A program made the position numbers and the translations under genes. The notes under the pieces were generated by a model. That model saw nothing but the letters and a program-made list of their open reading frames with translations, ran no database searches and had not been told where the DNA came from. This document shows positions 1 to 11,508 of a stretch of DNA of 64,000 bases, in pieces. Each line of letters starts with the position of its first letter. The first letter of the stretch is position 1. Origin of the DNA: Petunia secreta (lineage: Eukaryota > Streptophyta > Magnoliopsida > Solanales > Solanaceae); NCBI GenBank assembly GCA_029990175.1, contig JARKIP010000022.1:23906001-23970000 (forward strand). The letters are read 5' to 3'.

Positions 1-1260
1 CACGAAATTGACTTCGTAGCGGGGTCCCAAATGCCCAACAAACCTGCATACCGGTGTAATCTCGAAGACACCAAAGAGCTCCAAAGGCAGGTGGATGAAT
101 TGCTGAACAAGGGCTATGTTCGAGAGAGCTTCAGTCCTTGCGTCGTTCCTGTTATCCTAGTCCTGAAGAAAGATGGAACTTGGCGAATGTGCGTTGATTG
201 CCGAGCAGTCAACGAAATTACGGTAAAGTATCGTCATCCTATCCCTCGATTAGATGACATGCTAGATGAGTTAAGTGGTTCTTCATGCTTTTCGAAGATA
301 GACCTCAGGTCCGGTTACCACCAAATCCGAATAAAACCCGGAGATGAGTGGAAAACTGCATTCAAGACCAAATTTGGTCTCTATGAATGGTTAGTGATGC
401 CTTTTGGCCTCTCTAACGCACCGAGCACATTCATGTGGTTGATGAACCATGTGCTCAAACAATTCATAAATAAGTTTGTTGTCATTTATTTCGATGACAT
501 ACTTATTTATAGTAAATCTTTGGATGAACATGTCGAACACCTAAGGATAGTGCTTGATAAGCTTAGAGAAGAGAATTTATATACTAACTTCAAGAAATGT
601 ACCTTTTGTATCGGTAGTCTTTCTACGATTTGTTGTGAGTACTAACGGTATTGAAGTCGATGAGTCGAAAGTCGAAGCCATAAATTGGCCAACTCCAACC
701 TCGGTATCTCAAGTTAGAAGCTTTCATGGCTTAGCTAGCTTTTACCAAAGGTTTGTTCGTGACTTTAGCACCCTGGAAGCTCCTTTGACTGAGCTGGTAA
801 AGAAAGACCATCCGTTTGTGTGGGGAGAGTCCCAAGAGAGGGCGTTCCAAGAGTTGAAACGGAGGCTTTGCTCTGCCCCGTTGTTGATACTCCCTGACTT
901 CGGCAAAGCATTCGAGGTCGAGTGTGATGCGTCTGGAGTTGGGATCGGAGGAGTGCTCATGCAAGAATCGAAGCTGATCGCTTACTTCAACGAAAAGCTT
1001 AAGGGTGTAACCTTGAATTACTCTACGTATGACAAGGAATTGTATGCCCTCGTTCGAGCACTCGCCCATTGGCAGCATTATTTGTGGCCGAGAGAGTTTG
1101 TGATTAAAAGTGATCTAAGTCTTTGAAACATCTCCGAGGCCAGGAGAAATTAAATCGAAGACATGCCAAGTGGGTGGAATTTGTTCAGAGCTTTCCCTAT
1201 GTAATTCATTACTAAAAGAGAAAAGACAATGTTGTGGCTGATGCACTATCAAGAAAATTT
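1..1260 (+). pseudogene. gypsy reverse transcriptase-RNase H (broken)
   Basis: The RT palm is recognisable: VPVILVLKKDGTWRMCVD, then FSKIDLRSGYHQI, MPFGLSNAPSTF and the catalytic YFDDILIYS (aspartates near 495-500). A frameshift near 605-620 moves the rest of RT and RNase H into another frame (554-1126), with VDESKVEAINWPTP, the RNase H start FEVECDASGVGIGGVLMQ and YSTYDKELYALVRALAHWQHYL. A second frameshift near 1110 breaks the end of RNase H. The connection segment ending in ADALSRK follows at about 1230-1255. In life the enzyme would copy element RNA into DNA inside cytoplasmic particles. It cannot be made intact from this copy. Confidence 0.9.
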
Positions 1261-1363
1261 GCCTTAGCGACCACTCTCGCCTTGAGGCTCATGGGATTCA
1301 AAAGCATCAAGTATATGTACGATGATGATACCAAGCTAAAAAGCATTCCTGACGCAATTTTGA

Positions 1364-2553
1364 GTGGCCGAAGGGTTGAGAAATATCAGTGGCACAATGG
1401 GCTACCTCTTCAAGAATGGGAGGGTTTGTGTGCCAGTGTCATCGTGGAGGGAGCTATTGGTTCGAGAAGCTCACACTGTAGGCTCCATGGGACATTTTGG
1501 TGTCGACAAAACTCTTGGTATCTTGACAGAGCAGTTCCATTGGCCAAAAATGCGAAGAGATGTGGAAAAGCTTTACAATGCTTATATAGATTGCATGAAA
1601 GCTAAATCGAGGTCCAACCCTCATGGTTTGTATATTCCGTTACCTGTTCCTAATCGACCGTGGTTTGATATATCCATGGATTTTGTTATGGGGTTACCGA
1701 GGTCGGAGGGTGGATATGGTAGCATCTTTGTCGTAGTCGACCGTTTTTTCAAAATGGCTCACTTTATTTCTTGCAAGAAGTGTGATGATGCACAACATGT
1801 AGCTACTTTGTTTATTTCTATTGTGTTGAAATTGCATGGTGCGCCTCGTACTATTGTGAGTGATCGAACTCAAAATTCTTGAGTCATTTTTTGAAATATT
1901 TGTGGGGTTCCCTCGGCACCAAATTACTATTCTCGACATCTCGCCATCTTCAGACTGATGGACAGACCGAGGTAGTTAACCGAACCTTGGGAGCTCTACT
2001 TCGAGCTATGACCAAAGGTAAGGTCGGAAACTGGGCTGATCGTTTGCCCGTGATGGAATTTGCATACAATCGAACTGTGCATCGAATGATTGGAATGACT
2101 CCGTTCGAATGTGTGTATGGTTTTAACCCTTTAATTTCACTTGATTTAACCCCATTGCCTCGAGATTCTATTATTGATTTTGAAGGTACTCAGCGAGCCA
2201 CTGCCTTGATCGATTTGCATGCAAAGGTGAAGAAGAACCTCTAGGAAGGTTATGCAAAAATTGCATCGAAGAAAAACAAGGGGCGCCAGAAGTTAGAATT
2301 AAAGAAGGGAGATTGGGTGTGGGTTCACTTTCAAAAGGAATGATTTCCGATCCAAAGGAAAGGAAAGTTGGCTCCTCAAGGGGATGGTCCGTTTCAAGTG
2401 CTGAGCAAGATCAACAACAATGCTTATGTGATCGACCTCCCTAGTGAGTATAACGTGTCCAACACGTTTAATGTTGCTGACTTAACTCTTTGTATTGTAG
2501 GCCAAGCATCGGGGGCTGAAGAGGGCTCGATTTCGAGGATGAAATCTTCTTAA
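1364..2553 (+). pseudogene. gypsy integrase (broken)
   Basis: The N-terminal region (MGHFGVDKTLGILTEQFHWP) still has a histidine, but the HHCC finger ends in DCMKAK, so the second cysteine seems lost. The DDE core shows the first Asp in DISMDFVMGLPRS, the second in TIVSDRT, and the Glu in TDGQTEVVNRTLGALLRA. A frameshift near 1880 and a stop at about 2242 split it into 1364-1882, 1879-2244 and 2368-2553. The last piece is the C-terminal DNA-binding tail, which ends with MTRSQAKLL-like basic residues beyond 2610. Integrase joins element DNA to the host chromosome in the nucleus. I see no intact chromodomain. Confidence 0.85.
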
Positions 2554-2567
2554 GAAGGGGAGAATAA

Positions 2568-3368
2568 TGCAGCCCGAACACGTGCTGATCAAGTGTTCAA
2601 TCCACCGAGGCCGATGACACGAAGCCAAGCCAAGCTGTTGCACGGTGTCCACATTCAACAGGCTTGGTCGGAAAAAAGAAACCGTGCCGAAACTGAGCGG
2701 CCGAGCTCAAGAACCGAAGGCTTCATCTGTAAGCTTGAGCTCGAAGGAGGGAGTGACCGAACCCCAATCAAACACTCAGCATCGACGCTTAAGTGAAGCA
2801 AACAAACAACCAAAGGAAGAGCGCTCGATGTCAAGACGAGCCGAGTTGGGCAATTGAGCACCGAAGTCAAGAGCTCGAGCTCAAGTGTTCGAAACTCAAG
2901 TTTTCGATTGAAGGAGTGACCGAACACTCAGTTTATTTAGCCCTGTGTGGCTTACTCCTATTGGTCGCCTGTGACCATTTACTATTTTGTACTCAGAATA
3001 GTCTATGAAAACCTCATTTCGTTTCATTGTATGAAACTAGTTTTGAATGAATGATTAAAACATAGTTGTTTCTATTAAAGTGCCTCCTATGAGGCCAAAC
3101 CCCGATGTGGGATTTTAAAGAACTTGTGTATTTCGGTACTGAATCGTTTGAACAATCTTCTTCTTTGGTCATTCAGTTTGCAAGAAGCATGACTTCTTGA
3201 CGATTTTTTCTTAGCATAGGTACATCTTTGCATCTGAATTGATCAAACCCAAAACTAGTTCCTCGACGTTCATTTGATTCGAAGCAAGATTTTTCTTGCT
3301 TCTATCTTTTATTCTTCCTATTTTTCCGCGTTTCTCTGGTTGTTAGCTTAACTCCGGTTTAGCTTACA
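2568..3368 (+). repeat. Candidate 3' LTR of the left gypsy element, with PPT
   Basis: The purine tract AAGAAGGGGAGAATAA (2552-2567) is followed directly by TG at 2568. The same layout (pol end, purine run, TG) occurs in the related element at 21737. The right end is placed at the CA at 3367-3368, where LINE coding sequence resumes. There is no second LTR in the window for comparison, so the right boundary is inferred. Confidence 0.55.
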
Positions 3369-3371
3369 CCG

Positions 3372-6100
3372 GTATTACTCTCCCACCAAAAGATAACATC
3401 TTTGCGCTCCAGCCATGAATCCTTGCAGACACCTTCCCTACAAAATCTTCATAGTATATCTTCTTCTTCTTACTATAAAAGATGGGGCATCCCAGTAAGT
3501 GAAAGGGAACTCCTTCCTACAAATACCAGTGATCAATTCAACCTTGTGCACCACCTCATCACTCACTGAACCTTGTAAGTAAATGGCACTCTTGTCTTTG
3601 TTAATTTTTTATCCAGAAACAGCTTCATAAGCATGCAAAACACCAGTGATCAAATGCAAGGAATCTTTATGAGATGAAGTAAACAAAATTGTATCATCAG
3701 CATAAGCTAAGTGGTTGAGATAAGGACTCCACTTAGGCATTGCATAGCCCCTATAGAAACTGTGAGTGTTCAATGAATTCAAACTTCTAGAAAGTACTTC
3801 AGTTGTGAGAATGAATAAGGTAGGTGATAATGGATCGCCTTGTTTCAACCCTCTGCCTGAATGAATGAAACCATAGCTCTGACCATTGAAGAGAATTGAT
3901 TACCAGTTTGAGGACACTAGCTGAAAGATCATATCAATGAATTCATGACAAAATCTCATTTTTCTTAACACCATAGTAAAGAAGGGCTAAGAAACCCTAT
4001 CATAAGCCTTCATCATGTCTAATTTAATAACTACATTGGCATCTTCTCCTCTTTCATTTATGTCATGAATAATTTTTTGAGCAAGCAATACATTCTCTAC
4101 TATACTCCTTCCCTTAACAAAGCCTGCTTGATTCTGAGAGATGAGAGAAGGAAGAACATCAAACAACCTGTTATGCACCACCCTTGAAAGAGCTTTGTTG
4201 ATGAAATTTCTAAGACTGATTGTCCTAAGGTCAGAAAATGTTGACACAGTTTGCTTCTTTGGAATCAGGACCAAGTTAGTGTGCGTGACATACCTAGGTA
4301 TTGCCCTACCACTGAATAAAGCTTGTACCACTGTCACAATGTCATCTTTGATAATGTCCCAAGCAACATGAAAGATTCTGCCAGTGTAGCCATCAGGGCC
4401 ACTAGCACTATCACCATTAAGCCAAAAACTGCCTGCTTGACTTCATCTTCCCAAGGAACCTTAGTAAATTCCTCATTCTGCTCTTCAGAGATCATAGTTG
4501 GAATATTCATCAACAAATCATAGTTGGTGGACACTTCCTTAGTAGCAAACTTCCTCTGAAAGAACCATAGAGCCTCATTTGCCGGCTTCTTGAGAGTTGA
4601 TCCAGTTTCAATCCCTATTTTGTATCCTGCGGACATGTAACTTCTTCCTTTTACCATCCACATGATAGTGAAAGAATTTAGAGTTATCCTCGTCCTTCTC
4701 AAGCCATTGCATGCCTGCCTTTTGTTTCTAGAATTCAGCTTCTAATGATAGGTATCTCTTCAGCTCAGCTTCAGCTCTTTAAGAGCCACTCTATTTTCAG
4801 GTGTAGGTGCAGTTTCCATATGAAATTCATGAGCCAAAATGACGTCCTCCAGTGTAGAAACCTGCTGAAAAAATGTTGCCATAAGTTGCTTTGCTCCAGG
4901 CTGACAATTTCTTCTTTAGTGTCTTCAATTTTGTGTTCAAAACCACAAAAGGATCTCCATTAACTTGCACATCCCAGTGCTCTCTAACTAAGTGGAGAAA
5001 TTCATCATGAGAAGTCCAGAAGTTGAGGAACTTAAATGGCTTTATAGTAGGAGTAGGATCTTGTGAAAAGCTGACCAGCAAAAGCGAATGGTCTGACCCC
5101 ACCCTAGCAAGATGATAAACCTCAATATTTGTGCACATGTCTAAGAGTTACTGATTACCCAAGCATCTATCTAGCCTCTTGAGAATGAAGTCCTCTTCAA
5201 TCCTACCATTCCACCAAGTAAAGATGCTGCCTGAACTGAATCCTAAATCCATGAGATGACAATTTGCAAGTGCAGAAGCAAATTCTTCATACTCAGGCAT
5301 GAAAATTGGCCTTCCCTCATACTTCTCATTCTCTGAAAGAATGACATTGAAGTCTCCAGCAACAAGCCAAGGCCTCTCATTGTCACTAGTAAAGTACTGC
5401 ATGGCCTCCCACAAAAAGAATTTGTCCCTAGAATTGGTCTTTGCATAAACAAAGGTAATTACCACCTCTTCATCAAACTGTTGATTCAAGAAAGAAAGTG
5501 TAAGTTGCTGCTTATCATTCATCAATTCATGCACCTCATTGTCAGTTGTTGCAAACACCCAAATCTTCTCATTTTCATTGTGAAAGCAGTGCTGCATCCT
5601 AAGCCATTTGCAAGTGCAGAATTAAATTCTTCATACTCAGACATGAAAACTGGCCTTCCCCCATACTTCTCATTCTCTGAAAGAATGACATTGAAGTCTC
5701 CAGCAACAAGCCAAGGCCTCTCATTGTCACTAGTAAAGTACTGCATGGCCTCCCAAAAAAATAATTTGTCCCTAGAATTGGTCTTTGCATAAACAAAGGT
5801 AATTACCACCTCTTCATCAAACTGTTGATTCAAGAAAGAAAGTGTAAGTTGCTGCTTATCATTCATCAATTCATGCACCTCATTGTCAGTTGTTGCAAAC
5901 ACCCAAATCTTCTCATTTTCATTGTGAAAGAAGTGCTGCATCCTAAGTCTGATCCTATAGCTATCTATTGTGTGGATATCCTGTAATGGCTCCATCAAAC
6001 CTATAACTTGAAAATGCTTGCTTTGGTCCAATGTGATTAGCCTATCAAAGGCTTCTTGTGTATTCACTGACCTAATATTCCAAATAAGCATCTTATCCAT
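3372..6100 (-). pseudogene. LINE ORF2: endonuclease-reverse transcriptase (broken)
   Basis: ORF2 starts at 6100 with MLIWNIRSVNTQEAF, the usual start of plant LINE endonucleases. The endonuclease block includes WLVAGDFNVILSENEKY and FTWWNGRIEEDFILKRLDRC. Part of it is duplicated in tandem (5261-5950), which breaks the frame. The RT blocks are IPRYVTHTNLVLIPKKQ, NQAGFVKGRSIVENVLLAQ and KLDMMKAYDRVS (4337-3987), then MKQGDPLSPTLFILTTEVL and the catalytic LAYADDTILF (3848-3609). Residual thumb sequence ends at GGRVI near 3371. In a working LINE this protein nicks target DNA and primes reverse transcription there. Confidence 0.88.
5261..5950 (-). repeat. About 348-bp tandem duplication inside the LINE endonuclease
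   Basis: Two copies of the endonuclease segment lie head to tail (about 5261-5608 and 5609-5946). Both encode the block from QHxFHNENEKIWVF to NEKYxGRP with a few substitutions (CFHN/FFHN, KFFLWE/KLFFWE, EGRPIF/GGRPVF). The outer copy boundaries share the word CATTTGCAAGTGCAGA or a close variant. The duplication arose after the element lost function, or inactivated it. Confidence 0.9.
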
Positions 6101-6349
6101 CTAGTTTCTTTTTGTTGAAGTTGATCTCAAGGATTGAAGTTTGCTAGGATCTTAGCTATAGTTCTTCTTGGTTCTCTTTTGTTGTTGCTTTATCTGATCA
6201 GGGTTCTCAAGAGGAGCTGGTGATAGCAATTTCTTCTGGGACTTCACACTTTTAGGAGACAAATCAGCCTCATGAGCTACTTTTCAAAGTTGTGAGCAGT
6301 TGAATCCTCCTCTAGTTCCTCATATGCAAGCCTGCCAAGACTCAAAGGT

Positions 6350-8265
6350 CTATCTGTTAGTTTGATGCCCTCTTGAGTTTGTAAACTCCTTAATTACTAG
6401 ATGCAAAGGCATGTTAGCTATGAGATCATCATCATCAGCTTCATTAGAATTACACACAGGGATCAGTGATGAGCCACGAGCATTTTTTTCTCCATGAGAT
6501 TGACTAGGGACAGTAGATGCCATTGTATTTAGTTCACAAATTGGGGTATTGCTTATTCTCTTATCTCCCACATCAACTGATGGAACCAAAGGGGCCTGGG
6601 GTATAAAAGCCAATTCCTTATCAGATCGGAACTTAAGTAACTCTAATGCCTTCTTAATTAATGCACTAGCTTAAGGATTCAAATCCTTCAGCTCATTCAA
6701 TGTTGCCTCATTTAAAACACTGAATTTACTCATCAAATCAACATCGTTAACTAAATTCGCAGTTTGAGGAATAACAACTAATGCACGATCTTTGTCAGAA
6801 TGAACAGCTTGGCCAATAATTTCCAGCTCATCCTTGTCTCCATTAATTTCAGCCTGAACCCTAACTGAAGTACCAACCTCATTCACTTTCGGATGATTTT
6901 TAAAAATTGCATCAACCCATTGTCATGTATTAATTTGTCCATTGTCAACCTTCTCACAAATTGTAATCCCCTTAGGAATTGGACTCCCAGTTTGATTAGG
7001 ATTTTTACCAATTAATTCACCTTGTGCAGAATTATCAATTAACTCTTTTTCAACATTGTCAGACCTAGGATTGCTAACCCTAACTGGAGCTAATTCTTTC
7101 TCCTTCTCTGCTTGCAATTCAACAGCATCATCACCTTCTTCATTCAATAATGCAAAAGAATTAGTCACCTCAACATTTTCTCCATTGCCCTTTTCAGCTT
7201 CCTTGATTTGCTTCTTCTTGTTTTCAACCCTAGTCCACGCATTAGGGTTCCTATTAGGTGGAACAAATTTTTTTAGTTGCTTTCTAACTTGCACCTCATT
7301 GTTCTTTGCTTGAAGCAGCTTAGCATCTTCAACCTTGTCATTAGAGATGTCGCCAACAACTTTACCACTTTGCAAAACCCTAATAGGATTTTCCTTCACG
7401 TCTACCTCCTTATTGTTTTTGTCAATTCCCCTATCATCAAGCTCTGGATGCAATACAAAACACTCATCTTCACACCTTGCATTCTACGTTCCATACAATA
7501 AGAAGGAATGTATTCATAGTTTATTTTAACCCAGTTAAACTTAGTTTCACCCGCATTGAAATTTTTAATCCCAATTCGAACACGTTGAGGACGAGGTGCC
7601 AAAACATGAACTTCAACCTTTAGTTTAGCACAAATAGGCCTAGTTTTAGCTCTAGTAGCTGCATCAAGCTAGAGAGGCTTCCCAACTGCAGTAGCAAGTG
7701 CAAACATTGCCTCTTGAACAAAAAATACTGGTGGTAACCCTGGAAAAGAGATCCAAGCAACTACAGTAGATGTTTCTTCCTTAGGATCAAACCAAACATC
7801 ATATTTTAAACCTCTCATCTGATGATATACATGCCCAACCTTAAGGTAAAAAGCAGGCCTGGATAATAAGTGAACATAATCTCCAAGCAAAAAGAGCCTA
7901 ATTAAAATGTGTCTTGATTCTAAAAATCCAACTGAGCACTCGCCTTTAATCTCACATTGTAATGGCAATTGTTTTCGAAGTTCTTGAAAATCTGGCATGC
8001 CATACGAAAACTTACCCACTACTGCATATTGAAGCTCTTGACGAGTAACCATTGTATCAATATCCTTATCCTCCCATACAAACTGAGGTTCCCCATGATG
8101 AAAGTCGACTGTTGGTGGTGGTAAAGGTGGTGAGTAGGGTTCTGCATTAGGTTTTAACCTGGAAACGTATGATGCCGATAGTGGAAGTGGTAAGGGAGGT
8201 TATATAGTGGTTGTAGGAGGATGGACAGCCCCAGTGGGGGGCTGTCCAGTGGCCAACGTGGCCAT
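6350..8265 (-). pseudogene. LINE ORF1: DUF4283-type RNA-binding protein (broken)
   Basis: I place the start at the ATG at 8265 (MATLATGQPPTGAVHPP). In-frame stops follow at about 8202 and 7671, then a frameshift near 7460. The piece from 8052 to 7669 has the DUF4283-like pattern (GKFSYGMPDFQELRKQLPLQ, ILIRLFLLGDYVHLLSRPAFY, VVAWISFPGLPPVF). After it comes INYEYIPSYCMERRMQG, the remnant of the zf-CCHC_4 knuckle with key cysteines changed. The rest (7453-6350) is a charged, low-complexity tail. Such ORF1 proteins coat LINE RNA. ORF2 begins about 250 bp downstream. Confidence 0.8.
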
Positions 8266-8350
8266 GGTTTGCTGGTAAAAGTGTTCTTCCTGAAATCGCC
8301 TAACCTAGAGAGAGAAGATGCTGGGGTTTTTTTTTTTTTTTAGCGAATAT

Positions 8351-8371
8351 CACCAAGCTTCTAGCTTGGTG
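8351..8371 (-). other. Terminal stem-loop of the LINE 3' end
   Basis: CACCAAGCT and AGCTTGGTG form a perfect 9-bp stem with a 3-base loop, 9 bases from the poly(A) run. Some LINE reverse transcriptases recognise a 3' stem-loop in their RNA; that role here is inferred from position. Confidence 0.6.
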
Positions 8372-9639
8372 ACACATTTTATTAATAATAGGAATAAAAA
8401 CCAAGTCTTTACATGAAAGGAAAATAAAATAAAAGACAACAACTTGTGAAACTAAATAGAGTATGACTAACACATTCCTATACACATGTAATTGAATCAC
8501 ACTTCCCCAATTGGGTTGAGCATTATAAAATGCTAATACCACCAATATAGAGTCATGGTTTTCAATTATAATGCATTTAACAACCAAGGTGCTAGCTAGT
8601 AATAAAACTATGTATCCAAATGCAAAATGATTCCTACGTGTATCCTTGTTCATCCAAAGCAAATTGCAATTCTTGTTGTGAAGCTGCACCAATGTAGCTA
8701 CTACGTACCAAATGAACCAAGTAAATGAGGTACCCAAACTATAAGTGAAAAGCTCCAGATGCAGCATAATGAATTCGAAGAATGTGGGCAATTACTAAAT
8801 AAGTCATGTAGCACTGGTGCCCCACCTGCATATTTGTAAATCCCACGAAGAAAATTGCACACGCTGAGGTCCACATAAAAAACGAGCAGACAAAATACCC
8901 AATCTTTGAACCTGGAAACATAGGGAAGGTAGACCAATCCATAACAGGAGCCAAAACGAGTAATTGTTGCTAGGAAAGTCCAACGTAACCAGAACAATGA
9001 AGAACCACGTTGCTGCAGCAAACCATTCAAGAAGCCTCGCAAGAGAATTTTCGAGCATAGTACTCGAGGCCCAACGCTGTAGCTCAATCGATCAAAAAAT
9101 AGATTGGTCACGACTTTCAACATGAAGAGAACAGTGGCCATCGTGAACCACGAACAACACTGCCTCATAATGCAAAAATTAAGCTGCAGATCCCATTGAG
9201 TAAATTGTAATAAGCCACGAGCAAGCAGGTACCAGCACGAACATAACGAAGCACGCAGTTTCGAACAACAAACGAAACAGCGTACTGCATTATTCCTCGC
9301 CAAAAATGCCTGATTAGAACTCCAAATTCCCAGGCCCCAAACTTCTCCAAAACACGTACAAGCTGATCCAGGGAGCCCAAGAACGCAGCATAAAGAGTGC
9401 TGCATCATCCACACCAAAAGCTGTAGCTTGCCTCGTTGGAAAATTGGGAAATCTTGAAGTCCTGAGTAGCAAACCATGAACAAAAATAATCCCAAGCTTC
9501 CTTTAAATTAATGTGTAACCTGCAAAACGAACAAACAACGTTAGGAAAAAAAGTGACCATCTCCTCCTTATAGATTAATTGCTCCATTCTTAACCAGTTT
9601 GGGACGATAGATTGGAAGTTGCGCCTTATCTCAATTCAA
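8372..9639 (-). other. LINE 3' untranslated region, no supported gene
   Basis: This long stretch follows the ORF2 stop. Open frames on the minus strand (such as 9495-8701) are rich in Cys, Trp, Leu and Phe, overlap each other in different frames and match no domain I know, so I read it as untranslated sequence. Confidence 0.55.
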
Positions 9640-9808
9640 AATTCTCCTCCCCACAACATTTAACTCATTGAAACTACGGAGTTCTAGCTCATTTAACTTG
9701 TACGCCATGTTAGCCAAATGATCTGCCATTTTATTTCCTTCGCGCAAAACATGAGCAAAATCAAATTGGCCTCGACTCCGCATATCCCTAATCTCATCAA
9801 TCAGGGTT
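9640..9808 (-). pseudogene. C-terminal end of LINE ORF2 RNase H
   Basis: The minus-strand reading gives IRDMRSRGQFDFAHVLREGN followed by KMADHLANMAYKLNE. This is the final helix region of plant LINE RNase H domains (pattern REGNxxADxLAN). Only about 50 residues remain, ending at a stop near 9645. The catalytic residues lie in the missing 5' part. Identification rests on this short motif. Confidence 0.7.
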
Positions 9809-9815
9809 TAGGGTT

Positions 9816-10534
9816 TGTGTACCCTAAATTTGGTATTTAGGTTAAAGAATTAAATTTATAATTTATTATTTGTAGGACACAAACAATTGTTTATATCAAG
9901 ATTTGTGGCTTAATAGATATAAATCTTGGTGTGGTTTTTATACGTTAAAAAATGGTTAACCAATAACAAATTGAGTATTAATGACAATAAAGCAATTAAA
10001 AAGAACAATCAAATAATACAATAAATGGAGCAAAGGTAAGAAAGATTTTATTGAATTCGGTTCTGTACGTATTTTAGAGGTATGACAAGGGTTGCAACGA
10101 GAACAACAGTGCTAGCAACAACCATACATGAGAGAGGCAAAGTAACATCCCATTTTTGCATGAAGAGTGATTAGGGATACAAATGAGGGGGAAGGAAAGT
10201 ATTTGTAGGCTAGGAGTCCTAATCTAGGCCAACTACCTACTTCCCCACGTCTCTCAACAGATCAAAAGCGCTATTAAGGCATGATAAGAGCTAACCAACA
10301 AATAACAGAGTCTATTGAGCGAGTCATTATCCGTGCGAGTGTCCATCTTGGTCTACCCGGAGACGTGAGCATCTGTTGTCTGATTCAAAGTGTCGATCCC
10401 CTCCGGTTGTCGATTGAGCTGTCTGTATGTCATCTGAGGGTATGTCGTCTCCGTATATGGCTTTATTCGTGCCACGTATCTAGACACCTGGCAACGACGT
10501 GTCCGGTCTAATTTTTACTAATACAAATAGTTCA
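9816..10534. repeat. LTR-like segment, unpaired (tentative)
   Basis: The segment starts TGTGTACCC and ends AATAGTTCA. On the minus strand a short purine run (AAAGTGGG) precedes it, as a PPT would precede an LTR. It lies where the 3' LTR of the decayed minus-strand Tat element would be expected. I see no mate at the other end of that element and no matching target duplication, so the call is weak. Confidence 0.25.
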
Positions 10535-10725
10535 CCCACTTTCTGAATGAGTGTTTGGAGAAATTTTGGAAGTGGAAACCTCTAAGCAGAAAAGAGACGT
10601 GACCGCATTAACACCATGTATTTTGAAAATGCGTCTGCCACTTCAACTTTCCATCATGTCCACGTGCACGAATGTGAGCGGTTGGATTCCCTAGTTAGTT
10701 ACTGAGGTCATCATGACCTCTATAC

Positions 10726-10735
10726 CTATAAAAAG
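10726..10735 (+). promoter_or_regulatory. TATA-like box upstream of the opposite-strand ORF
   Basis: CTATAAAAAG sits on the + strand, upstream of the opposite-strand ORF remnant and pointing towards it. A comparable TATA-like motif precedes the equivalent gene in Tat C (61801-61811). Promoter function is inferred. Confidence 0.4.
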
Positions 10736-11508
10736 CCACACTTGCTTCTCTTTTATACTTTCAATGCTTCATTTACTAAAATATCATTCAAGAACAAGAA
10801 CTGTCACAGCAAATCCAAACCATCACCATCATGTTTCTTCATTGGAATCCTATTAAAACTGTCTTCCAAATCAGATTTCTACCGCTTCTTTTTCATCCAT
10901 GGTAGAAAACTCTAGAACCTATGGAAACTTTCCACCACATCTTTCTCATTCATGGCTTTAGATAACTCTTGAAACCATAGAAACCTTGAAATCACCAATG
11001 CTTAATTAAGGGCCACCACTTGTACCGTTGCTGCAAAGCCATCGCAGGCTAGGGCGGAGCAAGGCATAGTGAGAGAGGAAATAGCAAGGGAAATAGAGGC
11101 AATGGAAAAAAGGAAAAGGAAGCCAAAGTCATTTATGCCGGAGAAGGTGTTTATCAAAATTGTGGCTGTCAAGTTGAATCCAAAATTTGATTGCAATATC
11201 ATCCTTCAAATAGAATAACAGAAGAAAGATCAATAGAATGTGCCGTGTTGGACGTAATATGTGTTGTAAAGCTTGAGAATCTGTCCAAAATCCGGATGGA
11301 TTGCGGATAGATTGTCGAGATAGAAGTTGTTTGCTGGGAGCGTGGCACCAACCTTGCAGATCATCTGGAAGGCTATTCAAATGTACTTACTTACTTATTT
11401 ACAGTTGGCTTTTGGATCCTTATTAACCCCGTGATCGAGTCGATATGTCGACTGTCAGAATCTAAGACTTCAACTAGATGGTGGAGGATCTCAACTGAAG
11501 GAATCAAA

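Larger units (their letters stand above)
1..3368 (+). mobile_element. Ty3/gypsy LTR retrotransposon, 3' portion, decayed
   Basis: Domains run RT, RNase H, integrase, then a purine tract and a candidate 3' LTR, which is the Ty3/gypsy order. The element enters from outside the left edge, so its 5' LTR, gag and protease are not visible. The reading frame is broken several times. The LINE to the right loses its reverse transcriptase in mid-gene at about 3370, so this element probably inserted into that LINE and the rest of the LINE lies beyond position 1. The integrase tail (GPFQVLSKINNNAYVIDLP) is nearly identical to the one at about 21900 on the other strand, so both belong to one family. The lineage looks chromovirus-like, but I see no clear chromodomain. 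Confidence 0.85.
3369..8268 (-). mobile_element. L1-like LINE, truncated at its 3' side, decayed
   Basis: On the minus strand, from right to left, this is a two-ORF non-LTR retrotransposon: ORF1 (8265-6350) with a DUF4283-like domain and a CCHC remnant, then ORF2 (6100-3372) with an APE-type endonuclease and a reverse transcriptase. The thumb, RNase H, 3' UTR and poly(A) are missing because the sequence switches to the gypsy LTR at about 3369. LINEs normally lose the 5' end, so loss of the 3' end fits interruption by the gypsy element. There are several frameshifts and stops. Confidence 0.85.
8327..9808 (-). mobile_element. 5'-truncated LINE with long 3' region and poly(A)
   Basis: On the minus strand the segment starts within the last part of an ORF2 RNase H (9808), runs through about 1.3 kb of 3' sequence, and ends in a perfect stem-loop, a short ATATTCGCT-type tail and a 15-base A run (T run at 8327-8341 on +). 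This is the usual end of plant L1-like LINEs. It lies just upstream of ORF1 of the neighbouring LINE in the same orientation. I found no clear target-site duplication. Its 5' truncation is typical of incomplete target-primed reverse transcription. Confidence 0.8.

Noticed and set aside
8701..9495. 264-residue minus-strand ORF
   Set aside because: It lies in the LINE 3' untranslated region, is Cys/Trp/Leu-rich, overlaps other open frames and has no known domain.
9803..9817. Telomere-like repeat (GGGTTTAGGGTTT)
   Set aside because: Only about two units; too short to be interstitial telomeric DNA.
9816..10534. Confident solo LTR
   Set aside because: Ends look plausible, but there is no target duplication and no second copy in the window; kept only as a tentative feature.
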